Positions 30,301 through 39,493 of a stretch of DNA of 64,000 nt are shown here, piece by piece. Each line of letters opens with the position of its first letter. Within the stretch, counting starts at the first letter, position 1. The stretch is from Flavobacterium cellulosilyticum (GTDB taxonomy: Bacteria > Bacteroidota > Bacteroidia > Flavobacteriales > Flavobacteriaceae): positions 341,286 through 405,285 of the forward strand of contig NZ_SMFK01000003.1 in NCBI RefSeq assembly GCF_004349355.1, written 5' to 3'. A model generated the notes under the pieces. The model did no database searches. It saw only the letters and a program-made list of their open reading frames with translations, and was not told where the DNA came from. Position numbers and translations under genes: made by a program.

Positions 30301-31577
30301 AAGCTGCTGAACAGGGACTGGATCTTGTTTACCAGATTGATAATTCAGTTCCAGTTCAAATCATTGGCGATAATATGCGTTTAAGACAAATACTGATTAA
30401 TTTATTGAATAATGCACTTAAATTTACACCCAAAGGTGAAGTATTTATCAAAGTGAGTCTTGCAAACGAAGACACTAATAATATTGAATTGCTTTTTGAA
30501 GTTAAAGATACGGGTATCGGTATTCCTGAAGAAAAACTTCCAAATTTATTTCTTGCATTTTCACAGATTGATTCTTCAACAACACGCAAATACGGGGGAA
30601 CAGGTTTAGGCTTAGCCATAAGTCAAAGGCTCATAAAGCTTATGGGGGGAGACATAACCGTAAGCAGTACGATGGGTGAAGGTTCTACTTTTAGCTTTAC
30701 TATCAAAAGTAAGCCTGGTAATAAATCTCAAAGACAATATGTGAATTTTAACACAAGTAAAAATGAAGGCAAAAAAGTATTGGTGGTAGACGATAATACC
30801 ACTAACCTGAATATTCTTAAATCTCAGCTGGAGATGTGGAATCTAACTCCTGTTCTTGCTTCCTCAGGCAAAGAGGCATTAGAAATTATAGACAATGGAG
30901 GCAAGTTCCAGTTAATCATCACAGATATGAACATGCCAAAAATGGATGGTGCTGAATTAGCCGAAGCAATGAGAACAAAGATTCCACAGGTACCAATTAT
31001 CCTGTTAAGTTCTATAGGAGATGAAACCCGAACAAAACATTCACACTTATTTAACTCTATACTAACAAAACCTATTAAGCAACAACAATTGTTTAATTTA
31101 ATACAAACTGAACTGAAACATCAAAGCCTACTTTGTAAACAGGAAGAAAAAAAACAGCCATTATTCTCGGAAGATTTTGCAGAAACCTATCCTTTAGACA
31201 TTCTTTTGGTAGAAGATAACCTAATCAACCAAAAACTGGCAATGAGGGTATTAACTAAGCTTGGCTATCAGCCAAAACTAGCCAATAATGGAAGAGAAGC
31301 TGTAGATATACTTGTAGAAAAACCATATCAGCTTGTCTTGATGGATGTACAAATGCCAATAATGGATGGACTGGAAGCAACACGCCATATTAGAAAAAAT
31401 CTTAAATATCAACCTAACATAGTAGCCATGACTGCCAGCACATTATCCGAAGACCGTGATGCTTGTATAAAAGCAGGCATGAACGATTACATTACCAAAC
31501 CTGTAAATCTGGAAACTCTTATTAAAACATTGCGACTTATTGCAGAAAAAACTAAGGCAGAAGATAGTATTCAATAG
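27351..31577 (+). CDS. Propeller-type hybrid sensor histidine kinase with two receiver domains
   Basis: 1408 aa from the ATG at 27351. Layout: a hydrophobic export segment (about 25-45); 14 or so periplasmic propeller repeats with WIGT/WVGT cores (about 50-760); a Y_Y_Y domain; a transmembrane helix (about 840-860); a coiled coil; HisKA with [10 protein letters not shown] (His at about 904); HATPase_c (KFTPKGE, DTGIGI, GGTGLGL); receiver 1 with Asp about 1192 (ITDMNMP); and receiver 2 with Asp about 1332 (LMDVQMP). Unlike classical HTCS proteins there is no C-terminal AraC DNA-binding domain, so phosphate must pass to a separate protein. Propeller sensors usually bind oligosaccharides. No output partner is adjacent. 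Confidence 0.9.
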   Translation: MPYQKTKSLCFFSIKKVFNETFRNSFVLILITILLLSNLQKGYSQGKVKFTRKTSKDGLSQSFIKNIIKDHDGFIWIGTADGLNKYDSYTFKIYRNHSQIKGSLSSNNIMTTYVDKKGVLYVGTDNGALNVYDNKKDTFTIYKYNSQISSNRVTCLFEDHNGIFYVGTEGSGLYSFNRETKKFKLLYFDNIAKNRLISPVIRAINEDREGNLWIGTEQGITVISKDRKIFTDYTQTEDPNSLSIKAIRTIFIDSEGKVWIGTAFGGLNLFDKKTKKFIHFKNKITDLNSLLGDFVPQICEAKDGKIWIATNFGISVLEKKTFTFTNYTNDPFDNNSLLDNGLNAIFADEKDNIWVGSISGLSMKEAKISKFPNFSYNPGKPEGLGSREVFSIYQDSKNNIWLGTRNGIDLFNRESETFKHYNTRTAGLGLGTVTSLFEDRYKKLWIGTFERGLLSFNTDKNTYITYEGIDPITNIKTPIRDIWYIKEDTKGELYIASFSSGVYKYNRNENQFYRLHWEGKNIPYLGINCFYIDSKNNLWLGSIQDGLIKINKEKGIYKIFKNDPKNSKSISDNLISYLYEDRKGNLWVGTQAGLNRINADNTFTHYSEKNGLANNFINGILEDDKGSLWLSTNSGISEFNIESKSFKNFNINDGFDDNELLPRAAFKLKSGEMIFGGLNGFNIFHPQKLIFDKQTPIVLITNFKLFNKSVIPGAENSPLKEEINKVKEITLTHKQSEFSFDFAALNFSRTKENQYAYKLEGFDKDWVYIGKNRNAYYTNIPPGEYTFRVKASNNDGVWNEEGTSIKINIVPPFWMTWWFRILSALTVIGCALCLYYSRVKGISAQKAELEKQVLQRTEEVVNQAKELETQTELLKTINIALEKERERAEKASQAKSVFLATMSHEIRTPMNGVIGMTSLLEETPLNHEQQEYVTVIRASGDTLLSVINDILDFSKIESGNLELETQDFNLRQCIEQVMDLLAGKAAEQGLDLVYQIDNSVPVQIIGDNMRLRQILINLLNNALKFTPKGEVFIKVSLANEDTNNIELLFEVKDTGIGIPEEKLPNLFLAFSQIDSSTTRKYGGTGLGLAISQRLIKLMGGDITVSSTMGEGSTFSFTIKSKPGNKSQRQYVNFNTSKNEGKKVLVVDDNTTNLNILKSQLEMWNLTPVLASSGKEALEIIDNGGKFQLIITDMNMPKMDGAELAEAMRTKIPQVPIILLSSIGDETRTKHSHLFNSILTKPIKQQQLFNLIQTELKHQSLLCKQEEKKQPLFSEDFAETYPLDILLVEDNLINQKLAMRVLTKLGYQPKLANNGREAVDILVEKPYQLVLMDVQMPIMDGLEATRHIRKNLKYQPNIVAMTASTLSEDRDACIKAGMNDYITKPVNLETLIKTLRLIAEKTKAEDSIQ

Positions 31578-31650
31578 AAAATAGGGTAACTAAATATTTT
31601 AAAAAAAAATCTAAATACATTTCTAAAAAATTTAAAAAATAGACGAAAAA

Positions 31651-31690
31651 ATTCCTCAAGTTCATAAATATGACAGAGGATATTTTTTTT
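31651..31690 (+). terminator. Rho-independent terminator after the hybrid kinase
   Basis: Two-part stem TCCTC...GAGGA (31653-31657 with 31676-31680) enclosing TCATA-AA-TATGA, followed by eight or nine T. It lies about 75 bp after the stop. Confidence 0.7.
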
Positions 31691-31711
31691 ATGTCAGTTC
31701 AGTTAGTTTAT

Positions 31712-32410
31712 TTACTCCAGTTTTTTAATTCCATTTTGATCCATCATATCCATTAAGGCTGGTACATTGCGCTTTTTGAAATCACCCTAATTTTGAGTTA
31801 ATGTATTTGGAAAATCGTCTAATCGCAAATTCATCAAACGAAAAATTGTAACAACTGCTCCATATTTTGAAGCTTCTTTTGCTCCGGCAAATCTTTGATC
31901 GACAAAACTTCCATAAGATTTGAATGTTTCGATGTTTTCTTATTCCATCGGTCGATTACAAGGCACAATTTTACCTTTTATTTTTTCGTCTAATGCTACT
32001 AGCGCTTTTATACTTTTTACTGCTATAACTCTGGCAGTAATTTCGTTTTTGGGTATTTCAACCGAACCTCCAAGTGCACAAATAGGAATATTCTTTTTAT
32101 TTATATTATCAAAAATATAGCCATTTTATTTTGCACGACGAACCCACTTTGGCATCATTATTTCATGACGATATACAATACAAAATTCCATAGTTCCAAG
32201 CTGTGATTTAGTGACTTGAAATTCTTTATCAGGATTGGCCGCCCCAGACTATCACGCTCCAATTGAATTGGACAAAAAATACAACCATGAAAAATCTAGC
32301 ATTAGTTTATGTTGATTTATAAATTTATTCGAGGTTTTTTGCCTCTTTTGATTGGAAAAAAAGTAAAAATACTAAAAAAACAGAACGGTTAAAAAGAGTG
32401 TTTTGTTCAT
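31712..32410 (-). pseudogene. Decayed M28-family peptidase copy (N-terminal and PA-domain part)
   Basis: Reading the minus strand from the ATG at 32410 in one frame gives a recognisable flavobacterial M28 metallopeptidase N terminus. A signal-like start (MNKTLFLTVLFF) is followed by a WL..LSN.IG region, PKWVRRAK, IPICALGGSVEIPKN, KIKGKIVPCNRPME, and the QRFAGAKEASKYGAVVTI and MNLRLDDFP motifs of the PA insert. Stops interrupt it at 32372-32374, 32252-32254, 32249-32251, 32126-32128, 31940-31942 and 31787-31789 before the last one at 31712-31714. The metal-binding peptidase core is absent. It directly follows the GH43 gene. Confidence 0.78.
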
Positions 32411-32432
32411 GAAATTATAAACAAATTGATTT

Positions 32433-34316
32433 TTATTCTGATTTTTTGATTTCGGTACGTGGACCTATTCCATTATTATTAAATGCTTCAATCTGAAAAT
32501 AATAAGCATCTGATTGATCCATGCCGTTAAAATAGTATTCGTTTTTTCCATATGCCATTATAGAACCATACAATTTGTCTGGTGATTTACCAAAATAAAT
32601 CACATATCCATCTGCCAAAGGTTCTTGTTGCCATTTGAACCAAACATTGCGTCGCTCTCCTTTTTTCTTAGGCTCAGTTCTCAAGGGAACAAAATTATTG
32701 ACAATTCCGGGAGCAATTCCACTTCCTTTTCCAAAAACTCTAAAACCACTTAAAGCAAATTTACCTGTTGGCATTTGAATGTTGACCATCTTGACATAAC
32801 GCGCCTGCATCGGTTTTTCAAGCTCAATATAATCATGAGGAACATCTTTAGTGTTTTTGCTTTTATCTACAAGAATTTTCCAATTATTCCCATTATCCGA
32901 ATAATATAAAATGTATTTATGACCCGTTGTCGTCGCTGGTTTTCCCATCAATTCCACATCCTGATCGGCATAATTTATTTGGATGGCGTTGATGGTACTT
33001 TTTTCGCCCAAATCAGATAGGAAATATTCTCCTTTGTCAGCCGTTTTTGCAGACCAATAGGTTTTTATATCTTCATTTACGGCATAATTGGGTTGAAAAC
33101 CACCAAGAGTGGAGGAAACTTGAACGGTTTTATTATAATTTAATAACATCCATCCTGAAAAATTTGCATTCAAATGGTTTTTCTTTTGCGAAGGTAAAAA
33201 AGTCGGGTAATCTCCATAAGCCGTATTCGAATAAAGAATTCCATCACTGTCAAAACCGGCTGGCCAAATACCCAATCGCCGTTCAAAATTGTTTTTGGTA
33301 CAAATAGAAATACTTGAAACATGCCAATAATCATCATTTGCATCTTCATAAGTAGCACCATGACCTGCGCCTCTGGCAAAACCACCTGGTTTATATGAAA
33401 ACGGATTATGCGATTGATATTCGAAAGGTCCCAACGGATTTTTACTTACATATACCCCATCTCCATAACCGCTAAATTCGGTTCCTGGTCCGCCATATTG
33501 CAGGTAATATTTCCCCTTATGTTTGGTCATAAATGCCCCTTCCATAAAAGGTTGCAAAAAAGTATTGTCATTATTTTCGCCAAAGCGTTCCCATCCATGT
33601 TCGTAATCATTCAAAGCAATTAATGGAATTACTTCTCCTTCGGGTTGAAAGGTTTTTCGATTTAATTGAACGCCATACAAAGGATATAAATTACTGGAAC
33701 CATAATATTCATAAACTTCATCTTTTTCTTTGTCCCAAAAAATAGAAGGATCCCATGCTCCTGCTTCGGATTTATGAACGAGTTCCTTCCAGTCGTCTTT
33801 GGATGGATTTGTACTCATCCAAATGGGAAATTCTTTGGTGTGGGTGGAACCCACAACCAATAAAGTGTCATTTACAAAAGATAGCGATGGAGCGCACAAT
33901 TCATCATATACTTTATGCTCAGGACGAAGAAATTTCCTTGGAATAAATTGCCAATCGAGCATGTCTTTGCTATGCCAATATCCCCATTGATTTGTGGAAA
34001 ATAAATAATACTCTCCTTTGAAATAAGTAATAACTGGATCGGCCGTTGCTCGGTGTTTTCCTTGAGTTACAAAATTGGGAATTGGGCAATAGCCGTAATC
34101 AATGTTAATGGGATTACAATAGGTTTTTTGCTGGGCAAAAGCGCTATTGTTCATCAATAAAACAAATAGCATAGCCCTGATAGCAATGGAAAGCCAATTG
34201 GGTGAAAAATCTATTTTTTCTTGCCAAAAAAAAGCGACCAAAGAAGCTCTTTTTTTGGAAATAGAAAAAAAGATTTTTGCGCAATTGCTTGAAATGGATA
34301 GCAGGATTTGGCTCAT
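32433..34316 (-). CDS. Glycoside hydrolase family 43-like protein with C-terminal F5/8C-type and Fn3 modules
   Basis: About 627 aa from the ATG at 34316. After an extended N terminus, a hydrophobic stretch ends in NNSAFAQ (about residue 60), a likely export signal. The five-bladed GH43 propeller follows, with candidate catalytic Asp in ATADPVI, Asp in AWDPSIF and Glu in PFMEGAF. A discoidin/CBM32-like module (about 380-530) and an Fn3-like tail complete it. GH43 enzymes act on arabinose-, xylose- or galactose-containing glycans. A GTG-started longer frame (34361) would overlap the GH97 gene; the ATG lies 7 bp after the GH97 stop and is preferred. There is no T9SS tail. Confidence 0.85.
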   Translation of the reverse strand: MSQILLSISSNCAKIFFSISKKRASLVAFFWQEKIDFSPNWLSIAIRAMLFVLLMNNSAFAQQKTYCNPINIDYGYCPIPNFVTQGKHRATADPVITYFKGEYYLFSTNQWGYWHSKDMLDWQFIPRKFLRPEHKVYDELCAPSLSFVNDTLLVVGSTHTKEFPIWMSTNPSKDDWKELVHKSEAGAWDPSIFWDKEKDEVYEYYGSSNLYPLYGVQLNRKTFQPEGEVIPLIALNDYEHGWERFGENNDNTFLQPFMEGAFMTKHKGKYYLQYGGPGTEFSGYGDGVYVSKNPLGPFEYQSHNPFSYKPGGFARGAGHGATYEDANDDYWHVSSISICTKNNFERRLGIWPAGFDSDGILYSNTAYGDYPTFLPSQKKNHLNANFSGWMLLNYNKTVQVSSTLGGFQPNYAVNEDIKTYWSAKTADKGEYFLSDLGEKSTINAIQINYADQDVELMGKPATTTGHKYILYYSDNGNNWKILVDKSKNTKDVPHDYIELEKPMQARYVKMVNIQMPTGKFALSGFRVFGKGSGIAPGIVNNFVPLRTEPKKKGERRNVWFKWQQEPLADGYVIYFGKSPDKLYGSIMAYGKNEYYFNGMDQSDAYYFQIEAFNNNGIGPRTEIKKSE

Positions 34317-34323
34317 GAAAAAA

Positions 34324-36423
34324 TTAATTAATGGGTTCGAAACTGATGGCTGTTCCTCCACCAGGAGCCAAATTCAATTTGATTGTTGATTTGTTGGTAA
34401 CTTCTATGGTGTATATTTTGTAAGCGATTGGATTTGTTTTCCAATCGGCATCTTTTGCATCTTCGTAAATAATGGCTTTATATTTTTTCCCTTTGGTCAA
34501 AAAATCCAATTTAATTTCAGATTTTCTAGCATTTTCATCAGTGATAGCGCCTAGAAACCATTTCTCTGAATTTTTAGCTTTTCGAACGACTGTCAAATAA
34601 TCTCCCGGTTCCGCTTCGAGGTATTTTGAATCTTGCCAATCTACCGCAACATCCTTGATAAACTGAAAAGCATCTGGATATTTTTCGTAGTTTTCAGGCA
34701 AATCGGCCGCCATTTGCAAAGGCGAATACATGGTTACATATAAGGCCAGTTGTTTTGCCAAAGTGGTATGCACTTGTTCAGTTTTTGATTTGTCGTAATA
34801 ACTCATTTTAATTTCAAAAATTCCTGGAGTATAATCCATTGGACCACCAAGCAATCGTGTGAAAGGCAAAATCGTTTCGTGCATAGGAGGATTTCCAGTA
34901 CTCCAAGCATTGAATTCATTGCCACGAGCTGCTTCGGCAGCAATGTAATTTGGATACGTACGGCTGTAACCCGTAGGACGAGTACTTTCATGAGAATTGA
35001 TCATAATTTTGTAATCGGCGGCGCGTCTGGCTACAAAATTAAAATGGTTGACCATGGTTTGACCATCATGGAATTCACCACGAGGAATAATTTTGCCAAC
35101 ATAACCCGATTTCACTGCTGGATAATCGTATTTTTTCATCAAGTCGAAAGCGCGATCTAAATGACGTTCATAATTAGCAACTGAACCTGACGTTTCGTGG
35201 TGCATAATCATTTTTACATTTTTTGATTTGGCGTAAGCAGCCACTTCGGCAATATCAAAATCTGGGTAAGGAGTGGTAAAATCAAAAACTTCTTCTTTCC
35301 AATTCCCAAACCAATCTTCCCAACCTGTATTCCAACCTTCGACAAGAACGCCATCAAAACCGTTTTTCGCAGCAAAATCAATATACCTTTTGGTGTTTTC
35401 AGTTGTGGCACCATGTTTCCCTGATGGTAATAAATCCTGAGTTAGTGAATTTTGAGCATTTTGAGAACCGGCATAATCCCAAGTTGATTTACCAACGTGC
35501 ATTTCCCACCAAATCCCAACATATTTCATTGGTTTAATATAAGAAGTATCCTCGATTTTACAAGGATCGTTTAGATTCAAAATCATCTTAGAACCTACAA
35601 TATCTCTGGCATCATCGCTGATCATAATGGTTCTCCATGGTGAAACACATGGCGCTTGTAAATAGGCTTTATCACCAATGGCATTGGGAACCAAATGAGA
35701 TGTTAATTTATTGTTTTTCACATCTGCATCAAGGTGCATAATAGGATAATTGACCACTGCAGCTTCAAATATATTAAGATACAATCCCGAAGGAGATTTC
35801 ATCATTAATGGGGATTGAACCACATATTTACCAGAAATGGATTTAACTCCAATACCATTATTTAAGTTTATGGCTTGGGTATTTATATCCGAAAATGAGG
35901 TTTCATTATACGCATATTCCTGACTGTCAAAATCTCCAGGAAGCCAAAAAACTTTATTGTTTTCGGTTAAATTAAACTGAGATACCTCATCAGAAATAAT
36001 AAAATAATTCAAGTCTTTTTGTTTTGGGAAATCATATCTAAAGGCAATTCCTTCGTCAAAAACTCTAAAAATAATATTCATTTTTATATGAGAATCTTTT
36101 TGACTAAGTGCAATTGTTTTCTCGTTATAATGATTTACAATAGAGGCTTGTTCTCCCAAAACGGGTTTCCATGTTTCGTTGAATGTAGCCGTTTTCACAG
36201 AATCAATTACAAAGTTGGCATCCAATGCTGGTTTATCCTTTAGTTTTATTCCTAAAGTGCTTTCTAAAATTACTGGTTTATTTTTGTATTTAACCGAATA
36301 AGACGGTTGACCATTAGCTGTTAATTTAAAATTGACAACTATTTTATTGGAAGGAGATGGAATACTTTGCGAAAAACCAATGTTCATCGCAAAAACTAAT
36401 AAAAGGGAAAGGAAATATTTCAT
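34324..36423 (-). CDS. Glycoside hydrolase family 97 (SusB-like)
   Basis: 699 aa from the ATG at 36423, which opens a clean signal peptide (MKYFLSLLLVFAMNIGFSQ). The N-terminal GH97 beta-sandwich is followed by a TIM barrel with YVGIWWEMH, GVLVEGWNTGWEDWF and IMHHETSG, then GNEFNAWSTGNPP and a C-terminal beta domain. The conserved glutamates in these motifs point to the inverting alpha-glucosidase branch rather than the retaining alpha-galactosidase branch, but this needs alignment. It is probably periplasmic. It is cotranscribed with GH43 (7-bp gap) and separated from the GH3 gene upstream by a terminator. Confidence 0.92.
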   Translation of the reverse strand: MKYFLSLLLVFAMNIGFSQSIPSPSNKIVVNFKLTANGQPSYSVKYKNKPVILESTLGIKLKDKPALDANFVIDSVKTATFNETWKPVLGEQASIVNHYNEKTIALSQKDSHIKMNIIFRVFDEGIAFRYDFPKQKDLNYFIISDEVSQFNLTENNKVFWLPGDFDSQEYAYNETSFSDINTQAINLNNGIGVKSISGKYVVQSPLMMKSPSGLYLNIFEAAVVNYPIMHLDADVKNNKLTSHLVPNAIGDKAYLQAPCVSPWRTIMISDDARDIVGSKMILNLNDPCKIEDTSYIKPMKYVGIWWEMHVGKSTWDYAGSQNAQNSLTQDLLPSGKHGATTENTKRYIDFAAKNGFDGVLVEGWNTGWEDWFGNWKEEVFDFTTPYPDFDIAEVAAYAKSKNVKMIMHHETSGSVANYERHLDRAFDLMKKYDYPAVKSGYVGKIIPRGEFHDGQTMVNHFNFVARRAADYKIMINSHESTRPTGYSRTYPNYIAAEAARGNEFNAWSTGNPPMHETILPFTRLLGGPMDYTPGIFEIKMSYYDKSKTEQVHTTLAKQLALYVTMYSPLQMAADLPENYEKYPDAFQFIKDVAVDWQDSKYLEAEPGDYLTVVRKAKNSEKWFLGAITDENARKSEIKLDFLTKGKKYKAIIYEDAKDADWKTNPIAYKIYTIEVTNKSTIKLNLAPGGGTAISFEPIN

Positions 36424-36482
36424 TGTGTGTTTTTTTTTATTAAATGTAGAAAAAGTAGTCATTGATTGCAATTAAAAAAAGT

Positions 36483-36515
36483 AAAAAAACCTCCAGCAAA
36501 AAATACTGGAGGAAA
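36483..36515 (-). terminator. Terminator after the PUL GH3 gene
   Basis: Seven-bp perfect stem (36490-36496 with 36506-36512), followed on the minus strand by a run of seven T, just after the GH3 stop. It separates the susCD operon from the GH97-GH43 unit. Confidence 0.8.
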
Positions 36516-36538
36516 TTTACTAAATAAACTAACCAAAT

Positions 36539-38785
36539 TTATTTAACCAAATCAAAACTAACTTTCTTGTCTGTGTCTGAATTCCCGCCGACGAATACGT
36601 CAAAAGCTCCAGCTTCGGCTTCGAATTTCATATCGAGGGTATAAAATCTTAAATCATCGGATGAGATTTCGAATGACACTGTTTTTATTTCTCCCTTTTT
36701 TAAATATATTTTATCAAATCCTTTCAATTCTTTTATGGGTCTGGTTACAGAACCAACCAAATCTCGGATGTAAAGTTGAACTACTTCCTGACCATCATAA
36801 TTACCGCTGTTTTTAACATCTACGCTGATTTTTACTTTTTCGTTAAACTTGATTTTATCAGCAGCAATTGTAAGATTTGAATATTCAAAAGTCGTATAAC
36901 TCAATCCAAAACCGAACGGAAATAATGGACTATTGTGAACATCTGTGTAACGTGATTTGTATTTTTGTTCTGGATCAGTAAGTCCTAAATACGGTCTTCC
37001 TGTATTTTTATGATTGTAATATAAAGGCAATTGGCCTACATTTCTAGGGAAAGACATAGGCAATTTCCCATTTGGATTGTTGGCTCCAAAAAGTGTTTGA
37101 GCGATTGCATCACCGCCACGAGTTCCTGGCCACCAAGCTTCAAGAATCGCATCCATGTTTTCATTTTCCCATGTAAGTGTCAATGGCCTTCCGTTAAGAA
37201 GTACTAAAACTATGGGTTTCCCTAATGTTTTTAATTCGGCCAAAAACTCTTTTTGTAATCCTGGCAAATCGATATTAGTTTGAGAAGCCGCCTCGCCTGT
37301 CATATTCTCTCTTTCTCCCATAACTGCCACAATTACATCGGCTTTTTTTGCATTTTCCATTGCTTTTTGGATCCAATCTCTTTTGGCACTTTGAATTTCT
37401 ACTCCCTGATCAAAGGTAACATTGGAACTGTTTTTCAAATAATTCGTTACTCCTTCTTTAACACTTGTCGCTAAACCTGTTCGATCTCCAAGTGCTGCCC
37501 AAGAACCAATCATATTAAATTCGTCACTTACTAAAGGTCCCACGAAAGCAATTTTCTGATTGGTTTTTAGTGGTAAAATTTGATTGTTGTTCTTTAGTAA
37601 AACCAATGATTTTTTAGCTACTTCTAGACTTGCGTCTAAAAATTCAGGTTTGTAAATCGTTGCTTTTTCTCGGGCTTCATCTGAATAACGATATGGATCT
37701 TCAAATAATCCTAAATCATATTTCACATCCAATATTCTTTTGCAAGCATCATTAATTTGAGCCAAAGTAACTTTGCCTTCGTCATACGATTGCTTCAAAT
37801 AATTCATATACACTCCGCCAACCATATCCATGTCAACACCAGCATTCATAGCTAATTCGCCAGCATTTTTATTGTCAGTGGCAAAACCATGAGCCACCAT
37901 TTCGTTGATACCAGTATAATCCGTTACTACCATACCGTCAAAATTCCATTCCCCTTTTAATACATTGCGAATCAAATACGTATTAGCCGTTGAAGGAATA
38001 CCCGAGATTTCGTTAAAAGCAGTCATAAAAGTTTTTACACCTGCATCCACCGAAGCTTTGAAAGCTGGTAAATACGTTTCTCGCAAACCTCTTTCTGAAA
38101 TATCTACCGTGTTATAATCTCTACCAGATTCTGCGGCGCCATAAGCTGCAAAATGTTTGGCACAGGCCAAAATGGTATTATTTTTTGATAAATCATTTCC
38201 TTGAAAACCTTTTACATTGGCAATAGCCAATTGGATTCCCAAGAAACTATCTTCGCCAGAACCTTCAGAAACTCTTCCCCATCTTGCGTCACGAGTGATA
38301 TCTATCATAGGGGCAAAAGTCCAATGAACCCCGCCAGAAGCTGCTTCAGTAGCGGCAATTCGCGCTGCTAATTCTACCGCTTTGGGATCCCAAGAAGAAG
38401 CCATTCCTAAATTTATAGGGAAAATAGTTTTATAACCATGGATTACATCATGGCCAAAAAGCAAAGGAATTTTTAACCTTGAATTTTCTAGATTAATGCG
38501 TTGAATTTCTCTTGTTTCTTTGGCACCAGTAGCGTTCAAAATAGAGCCTACTTTTCCTTGTTGAATACGTGTGATAAAATTATCTCCGGATTTTGGTCCT
38601 GTAACTGTTCCGTCTGAAGTGAATTGTACTGTTTGATAGATTTTTTCGTCAACCGTCATTTTTGCCATTAAATCGGAAATGAACTCGGCTTTGGGTTTGA
38701 TTTTAATTGCTGTTTTATTCTCCTTTTTTTGGCTATATCCAAAAAACGAAAAACATAAGAGTATTATAATTAGTTTACTTTTCAT
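36539..38785 (-). CDS. Glycoside hydrolase family 3 (beta-glucosidase-like), PUL copy
   Basis: 748 aa with a signal peptide (ending GYSQ). It has the GH3 N-terminal barrel with KHFAAYGAAESGRDYN and the nucleophile region GMVVTDYTG (Asp 289), an alpha/beta sandwich containing the GERENMTGEAASQTNIDLPG loop, and a C-terminal Fn3-like domain. Expected reaction: release of terminal glucose from beta-linked oligosaccharides in the periplasm. It starts 3 bp after the esterase gene in the susCD operon. It is a paralogue of the GH3 at 54734-57028. Confidence 0.94.
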   Translation of the reverse strand: MKSKLIIILLCFSFFGYSQKKENKTAIKIKPKAEFISDLMAKMTVDEKIYQTVQFTSDGTVTGPKSGDNFITRIQQGKVGSILNATGAKETREIQRINLENSRLKIPLLFGHDVIHGYKTIFPINLGMASSWDPKAVELAARIAATEAASGGVHWTFAPMIDITRDARWGRVSEGSGEDSFLGIQLAIANVKGFQGNDLSKNNTILACAKHFAAYGAAESGRDYNTVDISERGLRETYLPAFKASVDAGVKTFMTAFNEISGIPSTANTYLIRNVLKGEWNFDGMVVTDYTGINEMVAHGFATDNKNAGELAMNAGVDMDMVGGVYMNYLKQSYDEGKVTLAQINDACKRILDVKYDLGLFEDPYRYSDEAREKATIYKPEFLDASLEVAKKSLVLLKNNNQILPLKTNQKIAFVGPLVSDEFNMIGSWAALGDRTGLATSVKEGVTNYLKNSSNVTFDQGVEIQSAKRDWIQKAMENAKKADVIVAVMGERENMTGEAASQTNIDLPGLQKEFLAELKTLGKPIVLVLLNGRPLTLTWENENMDAILEAWWPGTRGGDAIAQTLFGANNPNGKLPMSFPRNVGQLPLYYNHKNTGRPYLGLTDPEQKYKSRYTDVHNSPLFPFGFGLSYTTFEYSNLTIAADKIKFNEKVKISVDVKNSGNYDGQEVVQLYIRDLVGSVTRPIKELKGFDKIYLKKGEIKTVSFEISSDDLRFYTLDMKFEAEAGAFDVFVGGNSDTDKKVSFDLVK

Positions 38786-38788
38786 ATT

Positions 38789-39487
38789 TTATTTTTTTAC
38801 TTGTTTAAACATCCAATCGTATATTTCTTGGTTATCATATACGCGTGACCAACTATCATGACCTGCATCATCAAAAAGGGTTAGTTCAACATTGGCATTG
38901 CATTTTTTTAGTTCTTTATAAATTGTAATTGCATAATCTGGATTTACAACATCGTCCATCAGACCATGAAAAACACGAGTTGGAACAGCTGCAATTTTAC
39001 ATGCTTCCTCCAATTGGATTAAATCTACAAATCCCGAAATTGGCACTATTGCCGCAAACATAGTTGGATGTGCAAAAGCAAGATTCCAAGTTCCCCAGCC
39101 TCCAAGACTCAATCCTGTAAGATAAATTCTGTTGGGATCAATGTTGTATTCCTTTTGAATTTTCATAATCAAACGGTACAATACTTCATTATTCCATTCT
39201 TCATTTTCAGGACATTGCGGAGCTAAAATATAAGCGTCGAGATTGTGATTTTTTATGTATTTTAAAGGACCATGTACTTTAACTTTTTCGATATCTGTTC
39301 CTTTTTCACCCGAACCGTGCAGGAAAATAATCAATGGCTTTTTCTCTTTGGTATTCGCTGGAATGTGTAATGCATAACCCAATTGGAATTCTTGCACTAT
39401 TTCTGTTTTTATATTTCCATTTACTTCTGATTGCGAAAAAGAATTCCATGAAAATAAAAACAAAATTACCATTACTATATACCTCAT
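38789..39487 (-). CDS. Exported alpha/beta-hydrolase, probable carbohydrate esterase
   Basis: 232 aa with a signal peptide (ending SFSQ). It has an alpha/beta-hydrolase fold with oxyanion segment FLHGSGEKG, nucleophile elbow GLSLGG (Ser), acid in GLMDDVV and His in DAGHDSW. It resembles the prolyl-oligopeptidase/PHB-depolymerase-like esterases often found in PULs. It probably removes acyl groups from the glycan. It sits between GH144-like and GH3 genes with gaps of 6 and 3 bp. Confidence 0.87.
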   Translation of the reverse strand: MRYIVMVILFLFSWNSFSQSEVNGNIKTEIVQEFQLGYALHIPANTKEKKPLIIFLHGSGEKGTDIEKVKVHGPLKYIKNHNLDAYILAPQCPENEEWNNEVLYRLIMKIQKEYNIDPNRIYLTGLSLGGWGTWNLAFAHPTMFAAIVPISGFVDLIQLEEACKIAAVPTRVFHGLMDDVVNPDYAITIYKELKKCNANVELTLFDDAGHDSWSRVYDNQEIYDWMFKQVKK

Positions 39488-39493
39488 AATGCT

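Noticed and set aside
34317..34361. GTG start for the GH43 gene overlapping GH97
   Set aside because: The ATG at 34316 follows the GH97 stop by 7 bp; the extra residues are just the GH97 end read in another frame.
36424..36471. Longer N terminus for GH97
   Set aside because: The ATG at 36423 begins a clean signal peptide; the upstream residues are polar and would block it.
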